Positions 1 through 7,381 of a stretch of 29,972 bases of DNA are shown here, piece by piece. Position numbers and translations under genes: made by a program. The notes below the pieces were generated by a model. That model saw only the letters and a list, made by a program, of their open reading frames with translations, was not told where the DNA came from and searched no databases. Each line of letters opens with the position of its first letter. Position 1 is the first letter of the stretch. Where the stretch lies: NCBI GenBank assembly GCA_037190175.1, contig JBBCJM010000109.1, forward strand, positions 1-29,972. The letters are read 5' to 3'. This stretch comes from JBBCJM01 sp037190175 (GTDB lineage: Bacteria > Pseudomonadota > Alphaproteobacteria > Rhodobacterales > Rhodobacteraceae).

Positions 1-1229
1 AGCTTCTTGGTGGTCGCCGGGTCGAAGGGGTTGCCCTTCAGCGCCTTGCGGTCGCTGATCCACTTGACCAGCGGCCCCAGCGCCACGCCCTTCATGAAGT
101 TGCCGGCGATGTTGTCGCCGAACTTGGCCCAGGTCATCTCCGGGTCGTTCTTCAGTGCCTTGGCCGCGTCCTCGACCGCGCCGTCCAGCACCTTCTTGGC
201 GCCCTCGGTCAGCATGTTCTTGACCACGAAGTCCACCGCGGTCTTCGACAGCCCCGCCGCCGCCAGCTTGCCCGACACGCCCGCGGTGATCTTGGTCACG
301 ATGGCCTCGGCCGCCGAACTGCCGCCCTTGCCGCCCTTGGCCAGCCAGCCCGTCACCGCGCCCACCAGCGTGTCGATGGCCACGCGGCTGATCATGCCGC
401 CCGGATCCCGGCCCTGGGCGTTGCCCGCCGACCAGTTGCCCAGTTCGCCCGCGCTGCTTTCCAGCGCCTTGACCGCCGCGCCGCCCACCACCGCCGAGGC
501 CAGCGCCCCGGTGCCCAGGCTGGCCGCCGCCACCGGTGCGGCATAGATCGACAGGAAGGTGAAGCTGGCCCATTTGGTGGCCTCCAGCCCCTGCACCCAG
601 TTGCCCGCCCCCTCGATCATCGTGCTGCGATAGGCCCGCATCGCGTCCACCGCGGCGTTGACCTCGGCCGCGCAGGAGCGGGCGCGGCGCAGGAAGCCGT
701 CGTTGTCGCCGGCCTTGGCCAGTTTCTCGATGTCGTCGGCGGCCTTCACCGCCTTGTCGATCAGCGACTTGGGCGGCAGCTTGGCGCCGCGGGTGGTCTC
801 GATCAGGAAGGAGACCACGTACTGGTCGCGGTTCAGGTCGTTGAAATGCTCCCAGGCGGTCTGCGCCTCGGCGGCCTTCATCTTCGCCTCGCGCACCGGG
901 CCGCTCAGCAACTGCTGGCTGACCCGCTTCCTGGCGCTGTCGAACTCGCGCTGGGTCAGGCCGGCGTATTTGCCATCCGGCAGCTTCACATAGACCTCGG
1001 GCTGGTCCTTCTCGATCTTGCCGGTCTGGATGGCGCGGGCGACCGCGGGGGCGGTCTCGGCGTCGATCTCGCCGGTCTGCTTCACGCCGGCCTTCTGCTG
1101 GAACTGCTTGATCGCCGCGGTGGACTGGGGGCCGATCCTGCCGTCCACCTTCAGGGGCGGTTGGGGCTTGACCAGCCTGTTGAGCATCTCCTGGACGGCC
1201 TTGGCCTTGGAGGCAGGCATCGACGCCAT
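1..1229 (-). CDS. Peptidoglycan-binding-domain protein with Gly/Ala-rich body (3' end outside window)
   Basis: This reading frame is open from an ATG at 1229 to the left edge, giving 409 codons with no stop. Residues about 5-70 fit a peptidoglycan-binding (PG_binding_1) fold, with the typical pattern 'VDGRIGPQSTAAIKQFQQ' followed by 'TGEIDAETA'. A helical charged stretch follows (about 95-200), then an Ala/Gly-rich amphipathic or hydrophobic part with repeated 'AAG', 'GGKGG' and 'LVGAVTGWLAKGG' segments. No signal peptide is visible. The start is chosen because GAGGAAAA lies just upstream. A PG-binding N-terminus on a long Ala/Gly body without a secretion signal is seen in some effectors and phage-like injected proteins; that is inference, and the C-terminus needed to name a catalytic domain is missing. 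It could equally be an autolysin or structural cell-wall protein. Confidence 0.7.
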   Translation of the reverse strand, partial: MASMPASKAKAVQEMLNRLVKPQPPLKVDGRIGPQSTAAIKQFQQKAGVKQTGEIDAETAPAVARAIQTGKIEKDQPEVYVKLPDGKYAGLTQREFDSARKRVSQQLLSGPVREAKMKAAEAQTAWEHFNDLNRDQYVVSFLIETTRGAKLPPKSLIDKAVKAADDIEKLAKAGDNDGFLRRARSCAAEVNAAVDAMRAYRSTMIEGAGNWVQGLEATKWASFTFLSIYAAPVAAASLGTGALASAVVGGAAVKALESSAGELGNWSAGNAQGRDPGGMISRVAIDTLVGAVTGWLAKGGKGGSSAAEAIVTKITAGVSGKLAAAGLSKTAVDFVVKNMLTEGAKKVLDGAVEDAAKALKNDPEMTWAKFGDNIAGNFMKGVALGPLVKWISDRKALKGNPFDPATTKK

Positions 1230-1240
1230 GATTTTCCTCG

Positions 1241-1279
1241 AAATATCGGGTTGATGGACAAGTTTCGGACAAATATCGG
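1241..1279. promoter_or_regulatory. Two direct repeats upstream of the PG-binding protein gene
   Basis: AAATATCGG occurs at 1241-1249 and again at 1271-1279, exactly 30 bp apart. Between them lie TGGACA (1255-1260) and CGGACA (1266-1271). This is an AT-richer island just upstream of the minus-strand start at 1229, so it is a plausible promoter or operator zone. A helical-phase spacing of about three turns would suit a dimeric regulator, but no regulator is identified. Confidence 0.3.
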
Positions 1280-1391
1280 CCAGCGATAGCTGGCGGCGCG
1301 GATCTCCGCAAGAGGCGGCCGCGCCGTGACGTTGCGCCACGCCACTTTGGGGCTACACAGCGGCGGCCGGGGATGCTAGAGGCACGCCGGC

Positions 1392-1467
1392 GCCGGTGTA
1401 GCTCAGCTGGTAGAGCACGTCATTCGTAATGATGGGGTCGGGGGTTCGAGTCCCTTCACCGGCACCA
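1392..1467 (+). tRNA. tRNA-Thr (anticodon CGT)
   Basis: A full cloverleaf can be folded by hand. The acceptor is GCCGGTG (1392-1398) pairing with CACCGGC (1457-1463), with discriminator A at 1464 and an encoded CCA at 1465-1467. The D arm is GCTC/GAGC. The anticodon stem is CGTCA/TGATG with loop TTCGTAA, so the anticodon is CGT (1425-1427), reading ACG (Thr). The T arm has the canonical TTCGAGT loop. It converges on the acetate kinase gene, and a strong hairpin separates them. Confidence 0.96.
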
Positions 1468-1494
1468 CCAACCCCCTGGACATCCAGCCGGGAC

Positions 1495-1516
1495 GGCCGC
1501 CCCCCTCGGGGCGGCC
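1495..1516. terminator. GC-rich hairpin between tRNA-Thr and the acetate kinase gene
   Basis: A perfect 9-bp stem, GGCCGCCCC (1495-1503) pairing with GGGGCGGCC (1508-1516), has a 4-nt loop. It sits between two convergent genes, 28 bp after the tRNA and 9 bp before the ackA stop. There is no long T tract on either side, so termination may be bidirectional and rely on stem strength, as is common in high-GC genomes. Confidence 0.65.
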
Positions 1517-1525
1517 TCCGCCTGT

Positions 1526-3319
1526 TCAGGCGTGGCCGGTGACCTCGGCGGTGTGGCCGGGCAGGATCGCGCCCTCGGCGCCGATGGCGATGCCGGCGGC
1601 GTTGGCCTCGTCGGTGTCGATGTGCATCTCGGTGAAGGCGTCGCGGCCCACCCGCACCAGGGTGCGGGCGAAGGTCAGACTGCGGCTGCCGTCGCCCACC
1701 CGCACGTCGACGTATTCGCCGTCGGTGAGCCCCAGCCGGGCGGCGTCCGCGGGATTGGTGTGGATGTGCCGGGCCGCCACGATCAGCCCGTCGGTGACGA
1801 ACCGCCCGGCCGGGCCGATGATCGTCACCACCGGCGTGCCGTCCAGCTGCCCGCTGTCGCGCACCGGCACGTCGATGCCCAGGGCGAAGCTGTCGGTGCG
1901 CGAGACCTCGATCTGGGTGCGCGGGCGCAGGGGGCCGAGGATCGCCACCCGCTCCAGCCGCCCCTTCGGCCCCTCCAGCGTCACCCGTTCGGCCGCCGCC
2001 CAGTGGCCCTTCTGCCGCAACTCGGTGGCCGGGGTCAGTTCGACCCCCGGGCCGAACAGCGCCTTCACCGCCTCGGCGGACAGATGGACGTGGCGGGCCG
2101 AGACCGCCACCGGGATGGGGTCGGCCACCGCCGCGGGGCGCCTCAGCAGCGCCGCGGTCTCGCGCGCGATCATCAGCTGCTCGGCCGTCTCGGTCACCAG
2201 CACCCGCACCCGCGAGCCCCAGGCCTGGATCTGCGGCGCGGCGTGGTTCGAGAGGTCCAGCGCCCCGTTGCGGTCGTGGTCGAGTTGCAGGCCCAGGAAA
2301 TCCAGCCCGTCGCAGATCCGCCGCCGCATGGAGGGTGAGTTCTCGCCGATCCCGCCGGTGAAGACCACCGCGTCCAGACCCCCCATCGCCGCGGCATAGG
2401 CCCCGAGGTACTTGCGCGCCCGATAGGCATAGGCTTCGATCGCCAGCTGCGCCTGCGGGTCGCCCTTCGCCGCCATGTCCTCCAGATCGCGCATGTCCGA
2501 GGATCCGGTCAGCCCCTTCAGCCCGCTTTCGGTGTAGAGCGCGGCCTCGATCTCCTCGACCCCCAGCCCGAACTGCCGGTGCAGGAAGCCGAAGGCGCCC
2601 GGGTCCACGTCGCCCGAGCGGGTGCCCATGATCAGCCCCTCCAAGGGCGTGATGCCCATCGAGCTGTCCATGCTCTGCCCGCGGTTGACCGCGCAGATGC
2701 TGGCGCCGTTGCCCAGGTGGATCGAGACGATCTGCAGGTCGGTCAGCGGCCGGCCGATAGCCTCGGCCGCCCGCAGCGCCACGTATTTGTGCGAGGTGCC
2801 GTGAAAGCCGTAGCGGCGCAGCCCGGCGTCGCGCCACAGCTTCGGCACCGCATAGGTGGTGGCGAAGGGCGGGTTTGTCAGGTGGAACGAGGTGTCGAAG
2901 ACAGCCACCTGCGGCAGGTCGGGCCACAGCCTTCGGCCAAGGCGGATGGCCTCCAGGCTCGCGGGGTTGTGCAGGGGGGCAAGCGGGGTGAGCGCCTCGA
3001 TCCCGGCGACCGCGGCGTCGTCCAGAAGCGCCGGCCCGGCGAAGCGCCCGCCGCCATGCGCCACCCGGTGGCCGATGGCGTCCAGCGCCCCCAGCCCCGC
3101 GGTTTCCAGCAGCGCCGGCACCATGGCCGTGGCCCCCGCGATGCCGTCGCAGTCCACCATGCGGCGGTCGTCCACCGCGCCGTGGCGCAGCCGCAGCTCG
3201 GCCCGCCCGTCGCGGAAACGGTCGAGCGAGCCCTTGAGGATTTCGCCCTCCTCCCGCCCCAGGCGGAAGACGCCGAACTTCAGGCTGGAACTGCCCGCGT
3301 TGAAGACGAGTATCTGCAT
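1526..3319 (-). CDS. Acetate kinase fused to PduL-type phosphate acyltransferase
   Basis: A 597-aa protein joins two enzymes that normally act in sequence: acyl-CoA + Pi to acyl phosphate (PduL), and acyl phosphate + ADP to acetate/propionate + ATP (acetate kinase). Residues 1-392 are a full acetate kinase of the ASKHA fold. N7 lies in 'FNAGSSSLKF', and 'GHRVAHGG' is at 83-90. D142 lies in 'FDTSFH', 'GFHGTSH' is at 171-177, R234 lies in 'MGTRSGD', E326 in 'GGIGENS' and E378 in 'VTETAE'. Residues about 401-597 match PduL, with metal-binding 'RHVHLS' (409-414), 'SRTDSFALG', 'AARHIH' (515-520) and 'MHIDTDEANAA' (565-575). The start at 3319 gives the canonical 'MQILVFNAGS' N-terminus; an ATG five codons upstream at 3334 is possible. 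PduL's usual microcompartment-targeting N-terminus is absent, so a soluble enzyme is expected. Confidence 0.93.
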   Translation of the reverse strand: MQILVFNAGSSSLKFGVFRLGREEGEILKGSLDRFRDGRAELRLRHGAVDDRRMVDCDGIAGATAMVPALLETAGLGALDAIGHRVAHGGGRFAGPALLDDAAVAGIEALTPLAPLHNPASLEAIRLGRRLWPDLPQVAVFDTSFHLTNPPFATTYAVPKLWRDAGLRRYGFHGTSHKYVALRAAEAIGRPLTDLQIVSIHLGNGASICAVNRGQSMDSSMGITPLEGLIMGTRSGDVDPGAFGFLHRQFGLGVEEIEAALYTESGLKGLTGSSDMRDLEDMAAKGDPQAQLAIEAYAYRARKYLGAYAAAMGGLDAVVFTGGIGENSPSMRRRICDGLDFLGLQLDHDRNGALDLSNHAAPQIQAWGSRVRVLVTETAEQLMIARETAALLRRPAAVADPIPVAVSARHVHLSAEAVKALFGPGVELTPATELRQKGHWAAAERVTLEGPKGRLERVAILGPLRPRTQIEVSRTDSFALGIDVPVRDSGQLDGTPVVTIIGPAGRFVTDGLIVAARHIHTNPADAARLGLTDGEYVDVRVGDGSRSLTFARTLVRVGRDAFTEMHIDTDEANAAGIAIGAEGAILPGHTAEVTGHA

Positions 3320-3413
3320 CCTGCCCTTTCCCATCGGCGGCCCCGGCGCATCCTTCTGCCGCACCTTCGCCGATCTGGCCACAGATCTTCGTCGCGCCGA
3401 TGACGGAACCGGC

Positions 3414-3833
3414 TCAGCCCGCCCAGGGATCGAGCACCGCCAGCCCCGGAACGCGGAAGTCCCGTGCATTCCGCGTCACCATCACCATCCCGTGCACCAG
3501 GGCGGTGGCCGCGATCAGGCTGTCGGCCAGCGGCGCGGGGTCGGGAACGTGGAACGCGGCGGCCACCACCGCCACCCGCTCGTCCACCGGCAGGATGCGG
3601 GCCGAATGCCGGGGCAGGATGCCCAGGGTCCACCAGTCGCGCAGTCGCCGGCCCTGCGCGGGATCCCGCCGCTCCATCCGCAGGATGCCCATCTCGGTCT
3701 CAAAGATGGTAATGGCCGACAGGTAGAAGGTATCGGGGTCCTGCCGCGCCGCCCAGGCCGTCACCGCCGGATGTCCGCGCCCATCCTGCAACCTGCGCAG
3801 TTCCGACAGAACGTTGGTGTCGATCAGGAACAC
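3414..3833 (-). CDS. vapC: PIN-domain ribonuclease toxin, VapC family
   Basis: The 139-aa length is typical for VapC, a Mg-dependent RNase that cleaves tRNA or rRNA when not bound by its antitoxin. The acidic PIN quartet is visible: D5 in 'FLIDTNVLSE', E45 in 'IFETEMG', D104 in 'LADSLIAATA' and D125 in 'RNARDF'. The start is GTG at 3833, directly after the antitoxin stop (TAA-GTG with no gap), so translation is probably coupled. The partner is of the Phd/YefM type rather than AbrB-type VapB, a common pairing. Confidence 0.92.
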   Translation of the reverse strand: MFLIDTNVLSELRRLQDGRGHPAVTAWAARQDPDTFYLSAITIFETEMGILRMERRDPAQGRRLRDWWTLGILPRHSARILPVDERVAVVAAAFHVPDPAPLADSLIAATALVHGMVMVTRNARDFRVPGLAVLDPWAG

Positions 3834-4091
3834 TTAGCGGTCGAACCCCCAGTCGATCTCGCGCTCGGGTTCGATCCTGCGCTCGGGCAGGGGCAACTCC
3901 ACATCCGCCGCACCGGGCCAGTAGAAGGCCTCGGCCACCGTCCTGGGCCGGGCCGCCATCCGCTCATACTCCTCGACCGTCAGCAGCACATGCGTGGGCC
4001 GGCCGCGGTCGGTGATGAACACCGGCCCCTGCGCCGCCTCGCGCTTGGCCCGGGCGGTGTCCTGGTTGAACTCGCGGCTGGTCATCCGCAT
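3834..4091 (-). CDS. Phd/YefM-family antitoxin
   Basis: This 85-aa protein is the first gene of the toxin-antitoxin pair. The N-terminal half is Phd/YefM-like ('MTSREFNQDTARAKREA', then 'PVFITDRGRPTHVLLTVEEYERM') and should bind DNA and repress the operon. The acidic C-terminal tail, ending 'EREIDWGFDR', should wrap the PIN toxin. The start is set at 4091 because GGAGGA (about 4098-4103) lies 8 nt upstream. An ATG at 4106 lies inside the operator and has no Shine-Dalgarno. Confidence 0.9.
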   Translation of the reverse strand: MRMTSREFNQDTARAKREAAQGPVFITDRGRPTHVLLTVEEYERMAARPRTVAEAFYWPGAADVELPLPERRIEPEREIDWGFDR

Positions 4092-4104
4092 GGGAGCTTC
4101 CTCC

Positions 4105-4124
4105 ATGTAGCCACGTTGCTACAT
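4105..4124. promoter_or_regulatory. Operator palindrome of the phd/vapC module
   Basis: ATGTAGC (4105-4111) and GCTACAT (4118-4124) form a perfect 7-bp inverted repeat; the 20-bp whole is palindromic except for one mismatched pair. It overlaps the predicted -10 box and lies just upstream of the ribosome binding site. This is the usual position for antitoxin autorepression. Confidence 0.7.
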
Positions 4125-4148
4125 AACGCCTGCTGTTGCATCCGGCAA
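4120..4148 (-). promoter_or_regulatory. Sigma70-type promoter of phd/vapC
   Basis: On the minus strand TTGCCG (4143-4148) and TATGTA (4120-4125) are separated by 17 bp. The -10 element runs into the palindrome at 4105-4124. Confidence 0.6.
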
Positions 4149-4150
4149 GG

Positions 4151-4453
4151 CTACGGACCCTCTTCGAAGTACCGCTCCGCCTCCATTGCCTGATGCGGCA
4201 CGCCGATGATGGCAATACCGCCCTCGATAACGACGTAGAAGATGACATGCCGGCCCTGCGGGAACGAGCGGTAGCCCGCGCCGACCTCGCCGCGGTCGCG
4301 CCCGAGCAGCGGCTGCGCCGCCAGCCAGTCGAACCGATCCGACAGCGCGCGCAGGTATGCCTCGGCCCGCGCCTCTCCCCACCGCTGTACGGTCCACCGC
4401 GCGATCGCCTCGAGATCGGCCAGAGCGCGCGGGGTGACGCGGGCGGTGCTCAT
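4151..4453 (-). CDS. parE: RelE/ParE-family toxin
   Basis: This 100-aa toxin is of the ParE/RelE superfamily. ParE members inhibit DNA gyrase, whereas RelE members cleave mRNA. Family patterns seen are 'PRALADLEAIARWTVQRWG' near the N-terminus, 'LAAQPLLGRDRGEVGAGYRSFPQGRHVIFYVV' in the middle and a C-terminal 'IIGVPHQAMEAERYF'. The long N-terminal helices and the 'R.F..G.H.I.Y' strand favour ParE over RelE. Its ATG overlaps the antitoxin stop by 4 nt (ATGA at 4450-4453), so it is co-translated after ParD. Confidence 0.92.
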   Translation of the reverse strand: MSTARVTPRALADLEAIARWTVQRWGEARAEAYLRALSDRFDWLAAQPLLGRDRGEVGAGYRSFPQGRHVIFYVVIEGGIAIIGVPHQAMEAERYFEEGP

Positions 4454-4695
4454 CCGCGGGATTTGGCGCGCCCCATCACCTCGCCGATGTCGAAGGCGAC
4501 GAACTCGCCCCGCGCGGCCTCGGCGGCCCCTTCGGCCAGATGGGCCTGCAACGCCTGCAACCGCCTGCCCTTGTCCTCAAGCTCCCGCAGCGCCGCGCGC
4601 ATCACCTCGCTGGCCGAGGCATAGCGGCCCGACCGGACCTCGGCCTCGATGAAGGCCTCCCAATGCGGGGAGAGCGAAAGGCTGGTGGTGGCCAT
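4450..4695 (-). CDS. parD: ParD-family antitoxin (ribbon-helix-helix)
   Basis: This 81-aa antitoxin has the ParD N-terminal ribbon-helix-helix ('TTSLSLSPHWEAFIEAEVRSGRYASASEVMRAALRELED', read in parts), which dimerises and binds operator DNA. A C-terminal segment (about 45-81) should cover ParE. The start is placed at 4695 because family members begin just before the 'SLSLSPHW' strand; the longer frame to 4752 would read through the promoter. It is the first gene of parDE. Confidence 0.92.
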   Translation of the reverse strand: MATTSLSLSPHWEAFIEAEVRSGRYASASEVMRAALRELEDKGRRLQALQAHLAEGAAEAARGEFVAFDIGEVMGRAKSRG

Positions 4696-4712
4696 GCGGC
4701 GCGCCCTGCAAT

Positions 4713-4727
4713 TATTCAGAATGAATA
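4713..4727. promoter_or_regulatory. Operator inverted repeat of parDE
   Basis: TATTCA-GAA-TGAATA is a perfect 6-bp inverted repeat with a 3-bp spacer. It sits 18 bp upstream of the ParD start and overlaps the predicted -10 box, the expected site for ParD/ParDE autorepression. Confidence 0.65.
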
Positions 4728-4752
4728 TAGCAATGGCCCGGATGGCAGGCAA
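4724..4752 (-). promoter_or_regulatory. Sigma70-type promoter of parDE
   Basis: On the minus strand TTGCCT (4747-4752) and TATATT (4724-4729) are 17 bp apart. The -10 overlaps the operator repeat at 4713-4727. The layout is nearly the same as that of the neighbouring phd/vapC promoter. Confidence 0.6.
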
Positions 4753-4779
4753 GATGGCTGGGCCCGACCCCGCCCCGCA

Positions 4780-5754
4780 TCACTTCATCGCCGCGCTCGC
4801 CGCACTTTCCGGCAGTTCCTCGCCGAAGCAGCGCTGATAGAACTCGGCGACCGTCTGCCGCTCCAGCTCGTCGCATTTGTTCAGGAAGGTCAGGCGGAAG
4901 GCATAGCCCACATTGCGGAAGATCTCGGCGTTCTGGGCCCAGTTCAGCACCGTGCGGGGGCTCATCACCGTGGAGAGGTCGCCGTTCATGAAGGCGGTGC
5001 GGGTCAGCTGCGCCACGGTCACCATCTGGCCGATGGTCTTGCGCCCGGCGGCGGTGTTGTAATGCGGCGACTTGGCCAGCACGATGGCGGCCTCGGCATC
5101 GTGCGACAGGTAGTTCAGCGTGGCGACCAAGGACCAGCGGTCCATCTGCGCTTGGTTGATCTGCTGCACCCCGTGGTAGAGCCCGGTGGTATCCCCCAGC
5201 CCCACGGTGTTCGAGGTGGCGAACAGCCGGAAACAGGGATGCGGGGTGATGATCTCGTTCTGGTCCAAGAGCGTCAGCTTGCCGTCGTGCTCCAGCACCC
5301 GCTGGATCACGAACATCACGTCCGGCCGGCCGGCATCGTATTCGTCGAAGACGATGGCCACCGGGTTGCGCAGCGCCCAAGGCAGGATGCCCTCGTGGAA
5401 CTCGGTCACCTGCTTGCCGTCGCGCAGCTTGATCGCGTCCTTGCCGATCAGGTCGATGCGGCTGATGTGGCTGTCGAGGTTCACCCGCACGCAGGGCCAG
5501 TTCAGCCGCGCCGCCACCTGTTCGATATGGGTGGATTTCCCGGTGCCGTGATAGCCCTGGATCATCACCCGGCGGTTGTAGGCAAAGCCCGCGAGGATGG
5601 CCAAGGTGGTGTCGGGGTCGAACTTGTAGGTCGAGTCGATCTCGGGCACCCGGTCCGAACGTTCGGCAAAGCCCTTGACCCGCATCGGCGTGTCGATCCC
5701 GAAAACCTCGCTGACGGAGATCTCTTCGGTCGGTTTCACGGGGGCGTCGAGCAT
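4780..5754 (-). CDS. cobS: Cobaltochelatase subunit CobS
   Basis: CobS is the AAA+ ATPase subunit of the aerobic CobNST cobaltochelatase, which inserts Co2+ into hydrogenobyrinic acid diamide. The 324 aa starting at 'MLDAPVKPTEE' match the family length, and residues 13-22 carry the characteristic 'SVSEVFGIDT'. Walker A is 'GYHGTGKST' (67-75) and Walker B is 'IVFDEYDAG' (about 134-142). 'FATSNTVGLGDTTGLYHG' is the sensor-1 region. The start at 5754 is preferred over 5766 and 5820 because only this part is conserved. The partner gene cobT, often next to cobS in this group, does not follow; parDE does. Confidence 0.95.
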   Translation of the reverse strand: MLDAPVKPTEEISVSEVFGIDTPMRVKGFAERSDRVPEIDSTYKFDPDTTLAILAGFAYNRRVMIQGYHGTGKSTHIEQVAARLNWPCVRVNLDSHISRIDLIGKDAIKLRDGKQVTEFHEGILPWALRNPVAIVFDEYDAGRPDVMFVIQRVLEHDGKLTLLDQNEIITPHPCFRLFATSNTVGLGDTTGLYHGVQQINQAQMDRWSLVATLNYLSHDAEAAIVLAKSPHYNTAAGRKTIGQMVTVAQLTRTAFMNGDLSTVMSPRTVLNWAQNAEIFRNVGYAFRLTFLNKCDELERQTVAEFYQRCFGEELPESAASAAMK

Positions 5755-5861
5755 CGGGGGAACCATCGGGGCAAGGGACGGGCGAGGAATGGACCATATC
5801 GGCGGGGGGTGCAAGGGCAAGGGGCCTTGCGCCGCGCGCCCCTTCGCGCGACAGGGGCCGG

Positions 5862-6992
5862 ATGAGCCAGCCCTTCGCCTTTTCCCTCACCGCCACCGAC
5901 GGCGCCGCCCGCACCGGGGTGATCCGCACCCCGCGGGGCGAGATCCGCACCCCCGCCTTCATGCCGGTCGGCACCGCCGGCACGGTGAAGGCCATGCTGC
6001 CCGAGAGCGTGCGGGCCACCGGGGCCGACATCCTGCTGGGCAACACCTATCACCTGATGCTGCGCCCGGGGGCCGAGCGGGTGGCGCGGCTGGGGGGCCT
6101 GCACCGTTTCATGAACTGGGAACGGCCGATCCTGACCGACTCGGGCGGGTTCCAGGTGATGAGCCTGGCGGGATTGCGGAAGATGACCGAGGAGGGGGTC
6201 ACCTTCGCCTCGCACATCGACGGCTCGCGCCACCTGCTGTCGCCCGAGCGCAGCATGGAGATCCAGCGCCTCCTGGGCTCGGACATCGTGATGTGCTTCG
6301 ACGAATGCCCCGCGCTGCCGGCGCCCGAGGCCGAGGTGGCCCGCGCCACCCGGCTGTCGATGCGCTGGGCCGAACGGTCGAAGGCGGCCTTCGGCGACCG
6401 CCCGGGCCACGCGCTGTTCGGCATCCAGCAGGGCGGTGTGACGCGGGAACTGCGCGAGGAATCGGCCGCGGCCCTGCGCGCCATCGGCTTCGACGGCTAT
6501 GCGGTGGGCGGCCTCGCGGTGGGCGAGGGGCAGGAGGCGATGTTCGGCGTGCTGGACTATGCGCCCGGGATGCTGCCCGCGGACAAGCCGCGCTACCTGA
6601 TGGGGGTGGGCAAGCCCGACGACATCCTGGGCGCGGTCATGCGCGGGATCGACATGATGGACTGCGTGCTGCCCTCGCGCTCCGGCCGCACCGGGCAGGC
6701 CTGGACGCGGTTCGGGCAGGTGAACCTGAAGAACGCCCGGCACGCCGAGGATCCCCGCCCGCTGGACGAAGCCTGCACCTGCCCCGCCTGCCGCGGCTGG
6801 TCGCGCGCCTACCTGCACCATGTGGTGCGCGCGGGCGAGATGATCGCGGGGATGCTGCTGACCTGGCACAACCTGCACTACTATCAGGAGCTGATGGCCG
6901 GCCTGCGCGAGGCGATCTCCCAAGGCCGCCTCGACTCCTTCGCCGCCGAGTTCCACGCGACGCGGGCCGAGGGGGACATCCCGCCGCTGTAG
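5862..6992 (+). CDS. tgt: Queuine tRNA-ribosyltransferase
   Basis: This 376-aa TIM-barrel enzyme exchanges guanine 34 for preQ1 in tRNAs with GUN anticodons (Asp, Asn, His, Tyr). D93 in 'DSGGFQVMSL' is the general acid/base. D267 in 'MMDCVLPSRSGR' is the nucleophile, by alignment to the Zymomonas enzyme. The zinc site is complete: C305, C307 and C310 ('CTCPAC') and H336 ('LTWHNLHYY'). The length is that of bacterial Tgt and the ATG at 5862 gives the normal N-terminus. It is divergent from cobS with about 107 bp between. It is the last clearly chromosomal gene before the element region. Confidence 0.97.
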   Translation: MSQPFAFSLTATDGAARTGVIRTPRGEIRTPAFMPVGTAGTVKAMLPESVRATGADILLGNTYHLMLRPGAERVARLGGLHRFMNWERPILTDSGGFQVMSLAGLRKMTEEGVTFASHIDGSRHLLSPERSMEIQRLLGSDIVMCFDECPALPAPEAEVARATRLSMRWAERSKAAFGDRPGHALFGIQQGGVTRELREESAAALRAIGFDGYAVGGLAVGEGQEAMFGVLDYAPGMLPADKPRYLMGVGKPDDILGAVMRGIDMMDCVLPSRSGRTGQAWTRFGQVNLKNARHAEDPRPLDEACTCPACRGWSRAYLHHVVRAGEMIAGMLLTWHNLHYYQELMAGLREAISQGRLDSFAAEFHATRAEGDIPPL

Positions 6993-7381
6993 GTGCCCGG
7001 GGTCGACCGCCGGTGCTGTCAGACGAATGCGAACTCGTCTCCGTTCGCCGCCTCGTATCTTTGGTCGGGGGCGAGGAGGCTCCGGGGATGCGCTGGCGGA
7101 GCAGCTATTCCGATCAGCCCTGTCCGACGGAGGCTCGGAGAATTAGGTCAGGCTGGCCGGTTCCGTGGATGGACTCGGCCGGCGCGCTGGTTCCATCTGC
7201 TCGATCGGGATCTTTGCCGGCCTGCGACCGGCAGCCTCGATGGAGCTTTGCGTGGCTGATCGTCACAGGTGGAAGGTCTCGGCGTGCCCGGAGAGGCGCC
7301 ATTGACAGGGAAGGACACCTTGGCGTGGCTCGGTGTCCCTTAATGGCCATCTTATCGTTGGCGCCGGGGCATATGCCAACC
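6993..7381. other. Gene-poor spacer after tgt
   Basis: No convincing gene is seen in these 389 bp. A frame starting with GTG at 6993 gives an 88-aa product with no family features. The only structure noted is a weak hairpin at 7313-7338. This is the most likely zone for the left boundary of the integrated element, but no attachment-site repeat could be matched because the right end lies outside the window. Confidence 0.4.
7313..7338. terminator. Hairpin downstream of the 247-aa unknown gene
   Basis: GGACACC (7313-7319) pairs with GGTGTCC (7332-7338) around a 12-nt loop. It lies about 45 bp beyond the stop of the minus-strand gene at 7382. There is no clear T tract, so this is only a weak terminator candidate. 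Confidence 0.25.

Noticed and set aside
1392..1467. tRNA-Thr as integration site of the island
   Set aside because: The tRNA lies in chromosomal context 5 kb from the element, no tyrosine integrase is present, and large serine recombinases seldom use tRNA ends.
1353..2927. Long minus-strand frame overlapping the acetate kinase fusion (524 codons)
   Set aside because: Low-complexity Arg/Ala/Gly-rich shadow of the true frame; the acetate kinase and PduL motifs are in the other frame.
4540..5865. Long plus-strand frame opposite parD and cobS (441 codons)
   Set aside because: Antisense shadow caused by high GC; no family features, while cobS and parD are intact on the minus strand.
5736..6956. 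Long minus-strand frame opposite tgt (406 codons)
   Set aside because: Gln/His/Arg-rich antisense shadow; tgt has all catalytic and zinc residues on the plus strand.
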